Below are positions 36,158 to 46,114 of a stretch of DNA of 64,000 bases, one piece after another. The DNA is from an uncultured Pelagibacteraceae bacterium (GTDB lineage Bacteria; Pseudomonadota; Alphaproteobacteria; Pelagibacterales; Pelagibacteraceae). Under the pieces are notes generated by a model. The model was not told the DNA's origin. It saw nothing but the letters and a program-made list of their open reading frames with translations, and did no database searches. The stretch's first letter is position 1; every line of letters begins with the position of its first letter. Both the position numbers and the translations under genes were made by a program. Location of the stretch: positions 1 to 64,000 of the forward strand of contig CACMJB010000006.1 in NCBI GenBank assembly GCA_902613915.1, in the 5' to 3' direction.

Positions 36158-36769
36158 ATGAGCATAGAAGTTAAAATCAGTAAGAAACCAATAGCATATA
36201 AAAAGGCAATGCTTTTCATGGATAAAAGAGTGGAAGAAGTGAAATTAGGAAAAAATAATGAACTTATATGGCTTTTGGAACATCCAACGACTTATTCAGC
36301 AGGAGTAAGTTTTAACAAAAAAGATATACTTAATAAAAACATAAAAGTAATTAAAACTAATAGAGGTGGCAAAATTACATTACATAATAAAGGTCAGAAA
36401 ATTATTTATTTTGTTATAAACCTAAATAATAGAAAAAAAGATATTAGAAAATTTATATCTGCTTTAGAAAATAGTATTTTACAATTTTTAAATATTTATA
36501 AGATTAAAGCAAAAAGTGATAATAAAAATATTGGTATTTGGGTCAAAGGAAAAAAAATAGCTGCCATTGGTTTAAGAGTTTCAAGATGGATAGCATTTCA
36601 TGGTTGCTCAATTAATATTAACAATAACTTAAAGCAATATTTAAATATTGTTCCTTGTGGTCTAAATAATGAATTAGTTACTTCGATTTATAACGAAAAA
36701 AAAATCAGATTAAAAAACTATGAGAAAAAAATAGTTAATATTTTTATTAAAAATATAAATAAGATTTAA
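36158..36769 (+). CDS. lipB: Octanoyl-[acyl-carrier-protein]:protein octanoyltransferase
   Basis: Moves octanoyl groups from ACP to lipoyl domains, the first step of lipoate assembly. RGGKITLHNKGQ (substrate loop), the active-site Lys in KKIAAIGLR and the nucleophilic Cys in IVPCGLNN are intact over 203 residues. It diverges from mgtE and overlaps the convergent pseudouridine synthase by four bases. Confidence 0.95.
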   Translation: MSIEVKISKKPIAYKKAMLFMDKRVEEVKLGKNNELIWLLEHPTTYSAGVSFNKKDILNKNIKVIKTNRGGKITLHNKGQKIIYFVINLNNRKKDIRKFISALENSILQFLNIYKIKAKSDNKNIGIWVKGKKIAAIGLRVSRWIAFHGCSININNNLKQYLNIVPCGLNNELVTSIYNEKKIRLKNYEKKIVNIFIKNINKI

Positions 36770-37665
36770 AATTTTTCTTTTAAAAGTTGTTCAAAATAAT
36801 TGTTATATCTTGCTTTGAAATTATACTGAATATTGTTAATCATAAACTTTATTCTATATGCATGAAGCATTAAATTTTTTGTTTTTATCTTTCTGAAATT
36901 TGTTAAAAAATATTTATTGTCACCTATAATAGGGTTTCCTATATTTAAGAGCTGTTTTCTTAATTGATGTTTTCTTCCAGTCACTGGATTTAGTTCAACA
37001 AATGATAGTTCATCGTTTGATTTTATGATTTTAACATTGGAAATTGCTTTTTGAATAATTTTTTTTTTATTTTCGTAATAAATAAGATCATCTCTCATAC
37101 TTTTAACAGACTTATTTATTTTACCGTACACTAGAGCTAAATAAGTTTTATGTATTTTTCTTATTCTAAACAATGATGTAAATAATTGTGCATATTTTCT
37201 ATTTTTTGCGATTATTAATATCCCTGATGTTTCTTTATCTATTCTGTGAACTATAAAAGGTTTTGATCCTTCAAAGTATCTAGAATTTTTTAAAAGGTCT
37301 GTTATATTTTTAAATGATTTTGTTCCTGATTGAACTGGTATTCCAGCAGGTTTATTAATTACAATAAAATTATCATTATTCTCAATTATATAATCTTCAT
37401 ATCTGGAAAGTTCTTTTTTTTTTGGCTTATATTTTACCTTTTCAATTTTGTCTTTAACTTTAAATTTTGAAATATCATAAATTTCAATTAAATCACCAGA
37501 TTGAAGGCGATAAGATGATTTAATTTTTTTTTTATTTATTTTAATCTTATTTTGCCTGAGAATTCTCTCTATTAAGGAATGAGGTAAACTAATTACTTTT
37601 TGTTTGAACCATTTGTCGAAACGTGTCTCATGATATTCATCATCGACAATAAAAGTTTTAGGCAT
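36766..37665 (-). CDS. rluC: RluA-family 23S rRNA pseudouridine synthase (RluC-like)
   Basis: Isomerises uridines in large-subunit rRNA. An S4 RNA-binding domain (about residues 10-75) precedes the catalytic domain with VHRIDKETSGILIIAKN, whose Asp is the nucleophile, and LNPVTGRKHQLRKQL. At 299 residues and with this domain order RluC is the likeliest, RluD a possible alternative. It follows rplQ by 10 bases and may be read from the alpha operon. Confidence 0.88.
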   Translation of the reverse strand: MPKTFIVDDEYHETRFDKWFKQKVISLPHSLIERILRQNKIKINKKKIKSSYRLQSGDLIEIYDISKFKVKDKIEKVKYKPKKKELSRYEDYIIENNDNFIVINKPAGIPVQSGTKSFKNITDLLKNSRYFEGSKPFIVHRIDKETSGILIIAKNRKYAQLFTSLFRIRKIHKTYLALVYGKINKSVKSMRDDLIYYENKKKIIQKAISNVKIIKSNDELSFVELNPVTGRKHQLRKQLLNIGNPIIGDNKYFLTNFRKIKTKNLMLHAYRIKFMINNIQYNFKARYNNYFEQLLKEKF

Positions 37666-37675
37666 AGAAACTAAA

Positions 37676-38125
37676 CTATTTGCTTGCTATTTTTGGCTCT
37701 GCTTGAGTTTCTTTTTGTTTATCTTTAGTGCTTGTTTTTTTTGGTTTGTCTACTTTTTTTGCTTCTGGATTTCTATCAACTAATTCAATTACAGCCATAG
37801 GGGCATCATCACCAGTTCTAAAACCTGCTTTTAATACTCTTGAATATCCACCTTTCCGAGAGCTATATCTTTTTGATAATTCACCGAATACTTTGGTAAC
37901 TGAGTTTTTATCTTGCAGTTTAGAAAATAGTCTTTTTTTATTATTTAAAACATTTTTTTTGCCGATAGTAATTACTTTATCAATTTGTGGTTTAAGTTCT
38001 TTAGCCTTTGGAAGTGTTGTAATAATTTGTTCATATTTTATTAAAGAATTAAGCATATTTTTGAATAATGCTTTTCGGTGCTCACTTGTTTTATTTAGCT
38101 TTCTGTAACCTAACCCGTGTCTCAT
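37676..38125 (-). CDS. rplQ: 50S ribosomal protein L17
   Basis: Large-subunit protein at the exit-tunnel side. [24 protein letters not shown] is the canonical start, and TTLPKAKELKP the second block. The core ends near residue 118; a Lys/Thr-rich tail of about 30 residues (VDKPKKTSTKD onward) is an extension common in alphaproteobacteria. Its ATG shares a base with the rpoA stop. Confidence 0.98.
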   Translation of the reverse strand: MRHGLGYRKLNKTSEHRKALFKNMLNSLIKYEQIITTLPKAKELKPQIDKVITIGKKNVLNNKKRLFSKLQDKNSVTKVFGELSKRYSSRKGGYSRVLKAGFRTGDDAPMAVIELVDRNPEAKKVDKPKKTSTKDKQKETQAEPKIASK

Positions 38126-39159
38126 TAGTAATTATTTTCCTCTAATTTTTTTGATAATTCTGCTATATTTTCAGGAGGCCAATTAGGGATTTCCATACCT
38201 AAATATAAAGACATGGTATTTAGAACTTCCTTAATTTCATTTAATGATTTTCTTCCAAAATTTGGTGTTCTTAACATCTCTGGTTCTGTTTTTTGAACTA
38301 GATCCCCTATATAAATTATATTATCATTTTTTAAACAGTTCATAGATCTAACAGATAGCTCAAGTTCTTCCACTCTTTTTAATAAATTTCGATTAAATTC
38401 TGGCTCGGTAGATTTAACTTCCTTAACAACTTCCTGCGGATCATCAAAATTGACAAACATTGATAATTGATCCTGAAAAATTCTAGCTGAATACGCAATT
38501 GCATCTTCTGCATCTACCGTCCCATTGGTTTCTACATTCATAACTAATTTGTCATAATCCAGTGCACTGCCGGCTCTTGTATTTTCAACTGAAAAAGATA
38601 CCTTTTTAACTGGACTGAAAAGTGAGTCTATTGAAATTAATCCAAGTGGGCTATCTTCGGATTTATTTTTTGGCGCTTGTACATAACCTTTCCCTGTGCT
38701 TACTACTAATTCCATGTGAAAGTTTGTTTTTTCGTCTAAATTACAAATAGTTTGCTCAGGGTTAAGTATTTCAACTTCAGGGACTAAAGTAATATCTTTT
38801 GCTTTCACTTCTTTTGGTCCTTTAATATCTAAGATAATTTTTTTTGGAGTTGAAGATGATGATTTAATTGCTAGATTTTTTACATTTAAGACTATATCTG
38901 TAACATCTTCCCTTACACCTTTTATTGAGGAAAATTCATGTAAAACTCCATCTATTTGAATTGCAGTTACTGCTGCACCTTGGATTGAAGATAATAATAT
39001 TCTTCTTAATGAGTTACCTATAGTTTGACCAAAACCTTTCTCTAAAGGTTCCGCTATTACCTTAGCAATTGTTTTGTCCTCGTTACTAGTAATATCTAAT
39101 TTGTTAGGTTTAATTAGTGCTTTCCAGTTTTTATCTATGACGTTAGATGTTGTTTGCAT
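38125..39159 (-). CDS. rpoA: RNA polymerase alpha subunit
   Basis: Assembly and promoter-contact subunit. The N-terminal dimerisation domain shows [17 protein letters not shown], the alpha signature; a linker follows, then the C-terminal domain (about 265-330) with [21 protein letters not shown] and [14 protein letters not shown] for UP-element and activator contact. Length 344. It is coupled to rpsK upstream and rplQ downstream by single-base overlaps. Confidence 0.98.
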   Translation of the reverse strand: MQTTSNVIDKNWKALIKPNKLDITSNEDKTIAKVIAEPLEKGFGQTIGNSLRRILLSSIQGAAVTAIQIDGVLHEFSSIKGVREDVTDIVLNVKNLAIKSSSSTPKKIILDIKGPKEVKAKDITLVPEVEILNPEQTICNLDEKTNFHMELVVSTGKGYVQAPKNKSEDSPLGLISIDSLFSPVKKVSFSVENTRAGSALDYDKLVMNVETNGTVDAEDAIAYSARIFQDQLSMFVNFDDPQEVVKEVKSTEPEFNRNLLKRVEELELSVRSMNCLKNDNIIYIGDLVQKTEPEMLRTPNFGRKSLNEIKEVLNTMSLYLGMEIPNWPPENIAELSKKLEENNY

Positions 39160-39614
39160 TATACTCTCCTTCTTTTTGGTGGGCGTGCACCATTATGTGG
39201 CATTGGTGTTGTATCTTTAATTGATAAAATTTTAAATCCTCTTGACTGCAATGAGCGAAGAGCAGTTTCTCTGCCAGACCCTGGCCCTTTAACGTGCACA
39301 GTCAGAGTTCTTAATCCTTGTTCAAAAGCTTTTTCTCCAGCATCATCAGCGGCAACTTGAGCTGCGTAAGGAGTAGACTTTCTTGATCCTTTAAAACCTT
39401 TGGCTCCAGCGGAGGACCACGAAACTACATTTCCATTTTCATCTGCTATCGATATTATCGTATTATTAAATGTTGAGTTAACAAAGGCTATTCCTGAAGT
39501 AATATTTCTTTTTACTTTTTTCTTTTTAAAAGATGATCCTGACTTTTTTACCTCAACTTTTTTAGCTTCCTTTGTATCAATTTTTTTTTCAATTTTTTCT
39601 TTTTTTTTATTCAT
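39159..39614 (-). CDS. rpsK: 30S ribosomal protein S11
   Basis: Platform protein of the small subunit. The core from about residue 34 ([18 protein letters not shown]) to [19 protein letters not shown] is canonical. The first 33 residues are almost all Lys, Glu, Val and Ser, about 20 longer than usual S11 N termini. It lies seven bases after rpsM and overlaps the rpoA start. Confidence 0.97.
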   Translation of the reverse strand: MNKKKEKIEKKIDTKEAKKVEVKKSGSSFKKKKVKRNITSGIAFVNSTFNNTIISIADENGNVVSWSSAGAKGFKGSRKSTPYAAQVAADDAGEKAFEQGLRTLTVHVKGPGSGRETALRSLQSRGFKILSIKDTTPMPHNGARPPKRRRV

Positions 39615-39621
39615 TTAAAAT

Positions 39622-40005
39622 CTATTTTTTAAGAGGAGTTAACTTTTTACCGGCTATAGCTATAGCTTTACCTTTTCTTGTTCTTGCGTTACATTGTGTT
39701 CTTTGACCTCTAACTGGTAGTTTTTTTTTATGCCTTGAGCCTCTATAACATGCTAGATCCACTAATCTCTTAATATTGATTGATACTTCTCTTCTTAAAT
39801 CACCTTCAACTTTATGATTAGCGTCAATAAATTCTCTTATCTTCAAAATTTGCTCTTCAGATAACTCATTTACTCTTTTTGATGAGGGTATATTTAAACT
39901 TTCACATATTTTTTTTGAAGAATGCAAGCCAATTCCATGGATATAGGTTAAGGCTATGCTTACAATTTTATTTTGTGGAATATTTATTCCTGCGATACGA
40001 GCCAT
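39622..40005 (-). CDS. rpsM: 30S ribosomal protein S13
   Basis: Head protein touching the P-site tRNA and bridges to the large subunit. [13 protein letters not shown], the helix-two-turn-helix region and the tail [16 protein letters not shown] are canonical; 127 residues. It starts the rpsM-rpsK-rpoA-rplQ group and has its own promoter upstream. rpmJ is not between secY and rpsM. Confidence 0.98.
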   Translation of the reverse strand: MARIAGINIPQNKIVSIALTYIHGIGLHSSKKICESLNIPSSKRVNELSEEQILKIREFIDANHKVEGDLRREVSINIKRLVDLACYRGSRHKKKLPVRGQRTQCNARTRKGKAIAIAGKKLTPLKK

Positions 40006-40031
40006 ATAATTATGAATTTGTTTTCTGCGTA

Positions 40032-40059
40032 TTTATATTGTTCTAAAATTTAAAGTCAA
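40032..40059 (-). promoter_or_regulatory. Promoter of the alpha operon (rpsM-rpsK-rpoA-rplQ)
   Basis: On the minus strand TTGACT (40054-40059), 16 bases, TATAAA (40032-40037). The adk stop codon lies inside the -35. The predicted start is about 20 bases before the rpsM ATG. Confidence 0.65.
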
Positions 40060-40628
40060 CCCTTCTTACCGCTAATTAAACCGCTAATTTCATCACTAAT
40101 TTGCGTTATTGAAGCCTCGCCATTAACCTCTTTTAATAAATCTGAAGCTTTGTAAAAATCTATTATAGGTTTAATATTAGTTTCATAAGTTTCAAATCTT
40201 TTAATTGCAATTTCCTCACTATCATCTTCTCTTTTTTCTAGGAATTTTCTTTCTGATATTCTTTTTTTGATAGTTTCTAAGCTTACAGTTAATTTCAAAG
40301 CAATGTGAATTTTTTGATCATATTTTGATAGAATAAAGTCTAGATTTTTAGCTTGGACTAGATTTCTAGGATACCCATCAAATATTAATTTATTTTTATA
40401 AATCTTATTTGATGCAAACTTTTCAATTAAATTTCCTACAACTTCATCAGAAACTAAATTTCCTAAATTAATTATTGATGATATTTTTTTTCCTAGTTCT
40501 GTATTATTATTTATTTCATCTCTTAATAATTGCCCGGTAGAAACTTGATGCAAATTAAATTTTTTTACTATTAGGCTTGATTGGGTACCTTTACCAGCTC
40601 CTGGTGGTCCAAAGATTACAATATTCAT
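40056..40628 (-). CDS. adk: Adenylate kinase
   Basis: Balances AMP, ADP and ATP. The P-loop GPPGAGKGTQ opens the protein, followed by DGYPRN. At 190 residues it is the short form with a reduced LID lacking zinc Cys. It sits between secY and rpsM, the usual alphaproteobacterial order, nine bases after secY. Confidence 0.97.
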   Translation of the reverse strand: MNIVIFGPPGAGKGTQSSLIVKKFNLHQVSTGQLLRDEINNNTELGKKISSIINLGNLVSDEVVGNLIEKFASNKIYKNKLIFDGYPRNLVQAKNLDFILSKYDQKIHIALKLTVSLETIKKRISERKFLEKREDDSEEIAIKRFETYETNIKPIIDFYKASDLLKEVNGEASITQISDEISGLISGKKG

Positions 40629-40636
40629 TTACTAAA

Positions 40637-41941
40637 TTATTTACCAAATTTTGTTTTTTTAATTAAAGACTCATATTGAGAGCTCATTAATCTTGTTTGA
40701 ACTTGCGTTACTGTGTCCATGGCAACAACCACAACAATTAATATTGAAGTACCTCCTAAATAAAAAGGAATTGGATATTTAGCAATTAAAAATTCTGGCA
40801 TCAAACAAACAAAAGTTAAATACATTGCGCCGACTGTAGTTAGTCTCATCAATATTGTGTCTATATATTCTGCTGTTCTTTCGCCTGGCCTTATACCTGG
40901 TATATATCCTCCATATTTTCTTAAATTTTCAGCCGTTTCCTTAGGATTGAAAACTATTGATGTATAAAAGAATGAAAAGAAAATTATTCCCGATGCATAT
41001 AATAGCATATATAATGGTTGACCTTGAGTGAACATTGAAGAAATTTTTAAAAAGGTATCAGATTCCGCAAAACCAAAATTAGATATTGTTATTGGCAATA
41101 ATAATAAAGCTGATGCAAATATCGCTGGAATTACTCCGGCAGTATTTATCTTTAGCGGAAGATGCGATGACTCTCCACCATACATTTTATTTCCAACTTG
41201 TCTTTTAGGATAATTGATTAATATTTTTCGCATTGCTCTCTCAAAAAATACAATAAATAAAACAGTTAAAATTACCAAAATAAATATTCCTACAATCATT
41301 AATGCTGATAAAGCTCCAGTCCTTCCGAGTTCAAAAGTTGAAGCAAGAGCCCTTGGTATTTCTGCAACAATTCCTGAAAAAATAATAAGAGAAATTCCAT
41401 TTCCTACACCTCTTAATGTTATCTGTTCACCTAACCACATTAAGAAAGTAGTCCCGGCAACTAACGAAATTGTGGTAATGACTCTAAAAGACATTCCGGG
41501 GTCTATAACTAAATTTCCTGCATTTTCTAATCCTACAGATACACCGTAACCCTGAAGACAGGCGATTAGAACGGTACCATATCTTGTTATCTGAGTAATT
41601 TTTTTTCTTCCAATTTCACCTTGTTCTTTAAGACTTTTAAAATAATCTGAAACACCTGTAAGCAGCTGCACAATAATTGATGAAGAAATGTATGGCATGA
41701 TACCGAGTGCAAAAATTGCCATTCGTGTCACAGCTCCACCTGAAAACATATTAAACATTCCAAGTAAACCTTTTTGACTTGATGCCATTATTTCTTTTAA
41801 TGCAAGAGGATCAATACCTGATAAAGGTACATACGTTCCAAGACGATAAATTATTAGTAATAAAATTGTGAATAATATTCTATTTTTAAGATCTTTTGCT
41901 TGGCTAAAAGCTCCTGCAGTATTAATTGTTTCGCTAGACAT
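40637..41941 (-). CDS. secY: Protein translocase subunit SecY
   Basis: Channel of the Sec translocon. Ten membrane helices over 434 residues, with the first at about 22-40 (plug region GIDPLALKEIM after it), the GVGNGISLIIFSGI motif, and the cytosolic loop RQVGNKMYGGESSHLPLKINTAGVIP. It lies six bases after rplO and before adk. Confidence 0.98.
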   Translation of the reverse strand: MSSETINTAGAFSQAKDLKNRILFTILLLIIYRLGTYVPLSGIDPLALKEIMASSQKGLLGMFNMFSGGAVTRMAIFALGIMPYISSSIIVQLLTGVSDYFKSLKEQGEIGRKKITQITRYGTVLIACLQGYGVSVGLENAGNLVIDPGMSFRVITTISLVAGTTFLMWLGEQITLRGVGNGISLIIFSGIVAEIPRALASTFELGRTGALSALMIVGIFILVILTVLFIVFFERAMRKILINYPKRQVGNKMYGGESSHLPLKINTAGVIPAIFASALLLLPITISNFGFAESDTFLKISSMFTQGQPLYMLLYASGIIFFSFFYTSIVFNPKETAENLRKYGGYIPGIRPGERTAEYIDTILMRLTTVGAMYLTFVCLMPEFLIAKYPIPFYLGGTSILIVVVVAMDTVTQVQTRLMSSQYESLIKKTKFGK

Positions 41942-41946
41942 AATTT

Positions 41947-42399
41947 TTATTGTTTGATTATGTTTATTTTTCCACCTGCTTTTTCTATTTTAGTTAATGC
42001 TTGTTTTGAAGCGAAATTAGCAGAAATTTCTATATTTTTTTTAATATCTCCAGTGCCCAAAATTTTTAATTTTAAAAACTTTTTGTTCACTAATTTTTTT
42101 TCTTTTAAAATTTTAAGATCTAATGTGTTTTTTATGTTATTTTTAGTTTTATCTAAAATATTTTGTATTTTAGAAAGGTTTAAAATTGCGGTGCTATTTT
42201 TTTTAAATGATTTGAAACCTCTCTTTGGCAAACGCCTATATAAAGGCATTTGTCCCCCTTCAAAACTTTTTATCGCAACTCCAGATCTTGACTTTTGACC
42301 TTTATGTCCTCTTGATGAGGTTTTCCCTTTTCCAGAACCAATACCTCTTCCAACTCTAATTTTTTTTTTGTTAGTTTTAGTTAGTTTATTTAGTTCCAT
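41947..42399 (-). CDS. rplO: 50S ribosomal protein L15
   Basis: Large-subunit assembly protein. The Gly-rich N terminus RVGRGIGSGKGKTSSRGHKG and FEGGQMPLYRRLPKRGF are diagnostic; 150 residues. Its ATG overlaps the rpsE stop by one base, leaving no place for rpmD, which normally separates rpsE and rplO. Confidence 0.98.
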   Translation of the reverse strand: MELNKLTKTNKKKIRVGRGIGSGKGKTSSRGHKGQKSRSGVAIKSFEGGQMPLYRRLPKRGFKSFKKNSTAILNLSKIQNILDKTKNNIKNTLDLKILKEKKLVNKKFLKLKILGTGDIKKNIEISANFASKQALTKIEKAGGKINIIKQ

Positions 42400-42917
42400 T
42401 ATTTAGCCTCTCTTTTTAAAACGATATCAGATATTTTTTTTCCCCTAATTGCAGACAATATTTTTGGTGAATTTTGAGATTTTAATCCATTTACACAAGC
42501 TTTTAAAACATTGTGAGGATTTGCCGAACCTAGAGATTTTGCTACTACGTCTTGTATTCCTAAAACTTCACAAACTGAACGGATTGCGCCTCCGGCAATT
42601 ATTCCTGTACCAGCTGGAGCCGATCTTAAAAATACTTTTCCTGAACCATTTTTACCTTTGACATCATGATGAAGCGTTCTGCCCTCTTTTAATGGAATTT
42701 TAATTAAATTTCTTTTTGCTACTTCAGTTGCTTTTTTGATTGCGTCAGGTACTTGTTTAGACTTTCCTTGGCCAATACCAATTGAACCTTTCTGGTTGCC
42801 AACTACTACTAAAGCTGCAAACCCAAACCTTCTTCCACCCTTAACAACTTTTGTTATTCTATTAATAGCAACTAGTTTTTCTTTTATATCACTCTCTATC
42901 TTTTTATTTTCAACCAT
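42399..42917 (-). CDS. rpsE: 30S ribosomal protein S5
   Basis: Small-subunit protein in decoding fidelity. The S5 RNA-binding signature [21 protein letters not shown] and the later [19 protein letters not shown] block are clear over 172 residues. Followed directly by rplO. Confidence 0.98.
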   Translation of the reverse strand: MVENKKIESDIKEKLVAINRITKVVKGGRRFGFAALVVVGNQKGSIGIGQGKSKQVPDAIKKATEVAKRNLIKIPLKEGRTLHHDVKGKNGSGKVFLRSAPAGTGIIAGGAIRSVCEVLGIQDVVAKSLGSANPHNVLKACVNGLKSQNSPKILSAIRGKKISDIVLKREAK

Positions 42918-42918
42918 A

Positions 42919-43272
42919 TTAAAATTTCAATCCATTTTTTCTTAATGAGTCAGCAAAGTTTTTCACTCTTCCATGATATTTATTTTCACCTCGATCAAAA
43001 TAAACTTCACTTATATTTTTTTCTTTAGCTCTTTTGGCTAATATTTCTCCTATTAAACTAGATTTTTCCATTTTTTTTACTTTTCTATCCTTCACTTCTT
43101 TCTCGATAGAAGAAGCTGAAACGAGTGTTTTTTTTAATTTATCATCAATAATTTGTGCAGATAAATTGTTTAAAGATTTAGATACTGAGATTCTGAATCT
43201 ATTTATGTTAACACTTTTTAATTTTTTTCTATTTCTTAGTTTTCTTTTTGTTTTATTATTAATCTTTCTCAT
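42919..43272 (-). CDS. rplR: 50S ribosomal protein L18
   Basis: 5S rRNA-binding protein. The basic N terminus (residues 1-20), [19 protein letters not shown] and the ending [21 protein letters not shown] are typical; 117 residues. It lies one base from rpsE and overlaps the rplF stop by one. Confidence 0.97.
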   Translation of the reverse strand: MRKINNKTKRKLRNRKKLKSVNINRFRISVSKSLNNLSAQIIDDKLKKTLVSASSIEKEVKDRKVKKMEKSSLIGEILAKRAKEKNISEVYFDRGENKYHGRVKNFADSLRKNGLKF

Positions 43273-43814
43273 TATTTCTTTTTACCTTCTTTTCTTAAAA
43301 CAAATTGACCTCTTTCTTTGATGCCTTTTGCTTTATAAGGCTCTACTGGTTTTAAGTTTTTTATATCTGCTGCAATTTTAGAGACCAACTCTTTATCTAC
43401 ACCATTAATTTTTATAATTGTTTGTTTCTCAACAGTTATTTTTATATCCTTGGGTATTTTGAAATTCACATCATGACTAAATCCTATTTGCAAATTTAAA
43501 AATTCACCTTTTAAATTAGCTCTAAAGCCTACTCCACTTAACTCCAAAATTTTTTCATGACCTTTTGAAACACCTGTCACTGCATTACTTATTAAACTTC
43601 TATAAGTTCCCCACATAATTGAAGTTTTTTTATCAATCTTTTTTATCAGTGGTTGAATTTTAAACTCGCTGTCATCTAATTTTGAAGAAAATATTTTATC
43701 ATTTATTGTTAAAGTTTTTGTTCCCTTTGGACCAGATATAGTTAAATTTCCACCTTCAATTTTTATTGAAGATTCTTTTGGAATTAAAATATTTTTTTTA
43801 CCTATTTTCGACAT
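43272..43814 (-). CDS. rplF: 50S ribosomal protein L6
   Basis: Protein near the factor-binding site. Starts MSKIGKKNILIP and ends with the L6 signature EPYKAKGIKERGQ; 180 residues with two alpha/beta repeats. Single-base overlaps join it to rpsH and rplR. Confidence 0.98.
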   Translation of the reverse strand: MSKIGKKNILIPKESSIKIEGGNLTISGPKGTKTLTINDKIFSSKLDDSEFKIQPLIKKIDKKTSIMWGTYRSLISNAVTGVSKGHEKILELSGVGFRANLKGEFLNLQIGFSHDVNFKIPKDIKITVEKQTIIKINGVDKELVSKIAADIKNLKPVEPYKAKGIKERGQFVLRKEGKKK

Positions 43815-44212
43815 TAAAACACCCTACAAATTATTTCACCACCAACATTGTTTTTTCTTGCTTCTTCATCGCTCATCACTCCTTTAGGAGTTGATAATAT
43901 TGCTAAACCTAATCCATTCATAACTTTTGGTATACTTGTTGCTCTTGAATAAACTCTTCTCCCAGGTTTTGAAATTCTTTTTATTTCTTTAATTACTGGA
44001 TCACCTTCATAATATTTCAATGTAACTTTCAAACTTGTTTTATTTTTTTCAGTTTTATCAATGAAGTAGTCTTTTATATAACCCTCATTTTTTAATATTT
44101 CTAAAATATTTTTTCTAAAATTTGATGATGGAATTTCAATTGAATTTAATGATCGCATCTGACCATTTCTAATTCTTGAAAACATATCTCCTATTGGATC
44201 TGTAAATGTCAT
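43814..44212 (-). CDS. rpsH: 30S ribosomal protein S8
   Basis: Early-binding small-subunit protein. DPIGDMFSRIRNGQM, RVYSRATSIPKVMNGLG and the end GGEIICRVF are canonical; 132 residues. In enterobacteria it represses the spc operon; whether the site exists here I cannot tell. Confidence 0.98.
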   Translation of the reverse strand: MTFTDPIGDMFSRIRNGQMRSLNSIEIPSSNFRKNILEILKNEGYIKDYFIDKTEKNKTSLKVTLKYYEGDPVIKEIKRISKPGRRVYSRATSIPKVMNGLGLAILSTPKGVMSDEEARKNNVGGEIICRVF

Positions 44213-44219
44213 TTTTCTC

Positions 44220-44525
44220 CTACCAGCTTGATTTAGTTATTCCAGGAATTTTACCAGCAGACGCCAAATCTCGCAGTGCAATTCTTGATATTTTTAATTT
44301 CCTATAAACTCCATGTGGTCTACCAGATACCTCACATCTGTTTCTAATTCTGATTTTTGCAGAATTTTTTGGAAGTTTATTTAACTTTAATTGAGCTTCA
44401 AATCTTTCAGATAACTCGAGTTTTCTGTTATTTATTATTTTTTTCAAAGCAGCTCTTTTTTTTGCATACTTTTTAACTAATTTTATTCTCTTTAAATTTT
44501 TTTGTATCGAACTTGTTTTCGCCAT
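44220..44525 (-). CDS. rpsN: 30S ribosomal protein S14 (zinc-free form)
   Basis: Head protein of 101 residues, the long form without CxxC zinc pairs. The C-terminal block [22 protein letters not shown] is diagnostic. It sits between rplE and rpsH with seven to eight base gaps. Confidence 0.98.
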   Translation of the reverse strand: MAKTSSIQKNLKRIKLVKKYAKKRAALKKIINNRKLELSERFEAQLKLNKLPKNSAKIRIRNRCEVSGRPHGVYRKLKISRIALRDLASAGKIPGITKSSW

Positions 44526-44533
44526 TTATATCC

Positions 44534-45082
44534 TTAGTTTTTTTTCTCATTTATCGGGAAATTAAATTCTTTTAGTAATTCTAATGTTCCCTCTTTGCTT
44601 TTACTAGATGTAACTATTGTCACGTCTAAACCTCTAATTTTATCGACTTTGTCAAAATTTACTTCAGGAAATACAATATGTTCTTTTATACCAAATGAAT
44701 AATTGTATGATTTGTCTATACCTTTGTACGATAGACCTCTAAAGTCTTTAATTCTAGGTAAAGCAATATTTACCAATCTATCAATAAATTCATACATTTT
44801 TTGTGATCTTAATGTAACTTTCACACCTGCATTAGATCCTTTTCTCGTTTTAAAATTAGAGATAGATTTTTTAAATTTTGTAATCACTGGCTTTTGCCCA
44901 GCTATTAATGCCATATCCTCTGAACATGCTTTGAGTTTCTTGCCGTCGGACGCGTCTTCTCCCAATCCCATGTTTAAAACAATTTTTTCAATTTTAGGAA
45001 CGTCATGTTTGTTTTTTAAAGATAGTTTACTCATAAGCTTTGAGACTATTTCTTTTTCGTATGTAATTTTCAATCTAGGCAT
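44534..45082 (-). CDS. rplE: 50S ribosomal protein L5
   Basis: 5S rRNA-binding protein of the central protuberance. KIEKIVLNMGLGE and GVKVTLRSQKMYEFIDRLV are conserved; 182 residues. Its ATG overlaps the rplX stop by one base. Confidence 0.98.
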   Translation of the reverse strand: MPRLKITYEKEIVSKLMSKLSLKNKHDVPKIEKIVLNMGLGEDASDGKKLKACSEDMALIAGQKPVITKFKKSISNFKTRKGSNAGVKVTLRSQKMYEFIDRLVNIALPRIKDFRGLSYKGIDKSYNYSFGIKEHIVFPEVNFDKVDKIRGLDVTIVTSSKSKEGTLELLKEFNFPINEKKN

Positions 45083-45333
45083 TATTTTTTAGTCGTTGTT
45101 TTCTTTTCATTTTTTTTTGTATCTATATTTTTAACATTTGATTGGTGAATAAAATTTTCTTTAGAGATGATGCCACCTTTATTTTCTTTTGTTGGTTTAG
45201 TATGTTTTTTAATCATATTTACCGACTTAATTTTAATTTTTTTTAGTCTTCTGTTTATTTCTAATATTTCTCCTGTTTTTCCTTTGTCTTTACCTGAAAT
45301 AATTTTCACTTGTATACCTTTTTTTAATAACAT
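45082..45333 (-). CDS. rplX: 50S ribosomal protein L24
   Basis: Assembly initiator with a KOW motif (VKIISGKDKGKTGEIL). At 83 residues it is about 20 shorter than usual and ends in a Lys/Thr tail, lacking the normal C-terminal strand segment. It lies directly after rplN with no gap. Confidence 0.95.
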   Translation of the reverse strand: MLLKKGIQVKIISGKDKGKTGEILEINRRLKKIKIKSVNMIKKHTKPTKENKGGIISKENFIHQSNVKNIDTKKNEKKTTTKK

Positions 45334-45702
45334 TTAAAGAACCTCCGGTGCTAAAGAAATAATTTTAGTATGGCCTCTAGTTCGTAATTCTCTTGTGACT
45401 GGGCCAAATATTCTTGTTCCAATTGGTTCACCCTTATCATCTGTTAAAACCACTGCATTTTTATCAAACTGGACTTTTGAACCATCATCTCTATAAATTT
45501 CTTTTCTTGTTCTTACAACTACAGCTTTATGTACAGCACCTTTTTTTACTTTTCCTTTGGGAATTGCATCTTTAACACTTATAACAATTATATCTCCAAC
45601 AGACGCGTATCTTCTTTTTGAGCCACCTAAAACTTTAATACATTCAACTCTTTTAGCTCCAGTATTGTCTGCGACTGTAAGTTCTGTTTGAATTTGTATC
45701 AT
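45334..45702 (-). CDS. rplN: 50S ribosomal protein L14
   Basis: Interface protein of 122 residues. I start at the ATG giving [17 protein letters not shown], which shares one base with the rpsQ stop (TAATG); a six-residue upstream extension would be unusual. [11 protein letters not shown] closes the protein. Confidence 0.98.
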   Translation of the reverse strand: MIQIQTELTVADNTGAKRVECIKVLGGSKRRYASVGDIIVISVKDAIPKGKVKKGAVHKAVVVRTRKEIYRDDGSKVQFDKNAVVLTDDKGEPIGTRIFGPVTRELRTRGHTKIISLAPEVL

Positions 45703-45929
45703 TATTCCATTACCTGCCAAGTTTTCTTTTTAGAATAAGGTTTGCATTCGATGATCGAAACTTTTTCGCCTTCTTTAAACTTATTTTTTTCATCATGTGC
45801 GTGGTATTTTTTTGATCTCTTAATAACTTTTTCGTAGAAAGGATGTTTAAATTTCCTAGTAACCTCGACAACCACAGTTTTATTGTTTTTTGCACTTTTT
45901 ACAATTCCTTTTAGTACTTTTTTTGTCAT
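45702..45929 (-). CDS. rpsQ: 30S ribosomal protein S17
   Basis: Small OB-fold protein, 75 residues. [28 protein letters not shown] and [16 protein letters not shown] are conserved. It overlaps rpmC by four bases. Confidence 0.97.
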   Translation of the reverse strand: MTKKVLKGIVKSAKNNKTVVVEVTRKFKHPFYEKVIKRSKKYHAHDEKNKFKEGEKVSIIECKPYSKKKTWQVME

Positions 45930-46114
45930 TTTGAATTCTTTATTGTTGTGTATAGTCTAGCTATACTTTTTTTTATCTCATTATATTGAGCTGGATTATT
46001 TATCTGATTGTTCACTTTTTTAAACCTTATATTAAACAAATCTTTTTTAAGCACTAATATTTTTTTCTGCGCTTGATCTTTTGTTAATTTTTTATCTTCT
46101 TTTTTTTTACTCAT
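45926..46114 (-). CDS. rpmC: 50S ribosomal protein L29
   Basis: Two-helix protein near the tunnel exit, 62 residues. [35 protein letters not shown] is the L29 pattern. It overlaps rplP by one base and rpsQ by four. Confidence 0.95.
   Translation of the reverse strand: MSKKKEDKKLTKDQAQKKILVLKKDLFNIRFKKVNNQINNPAQYNEIKKSIARLYTTIKNSK

Noticed and set aside
45710-45895. Second minus-strand frame inside rpsQ
   Set aside because: A shifted reading of the S17 gene; the S17 frame is conserved along its full length.
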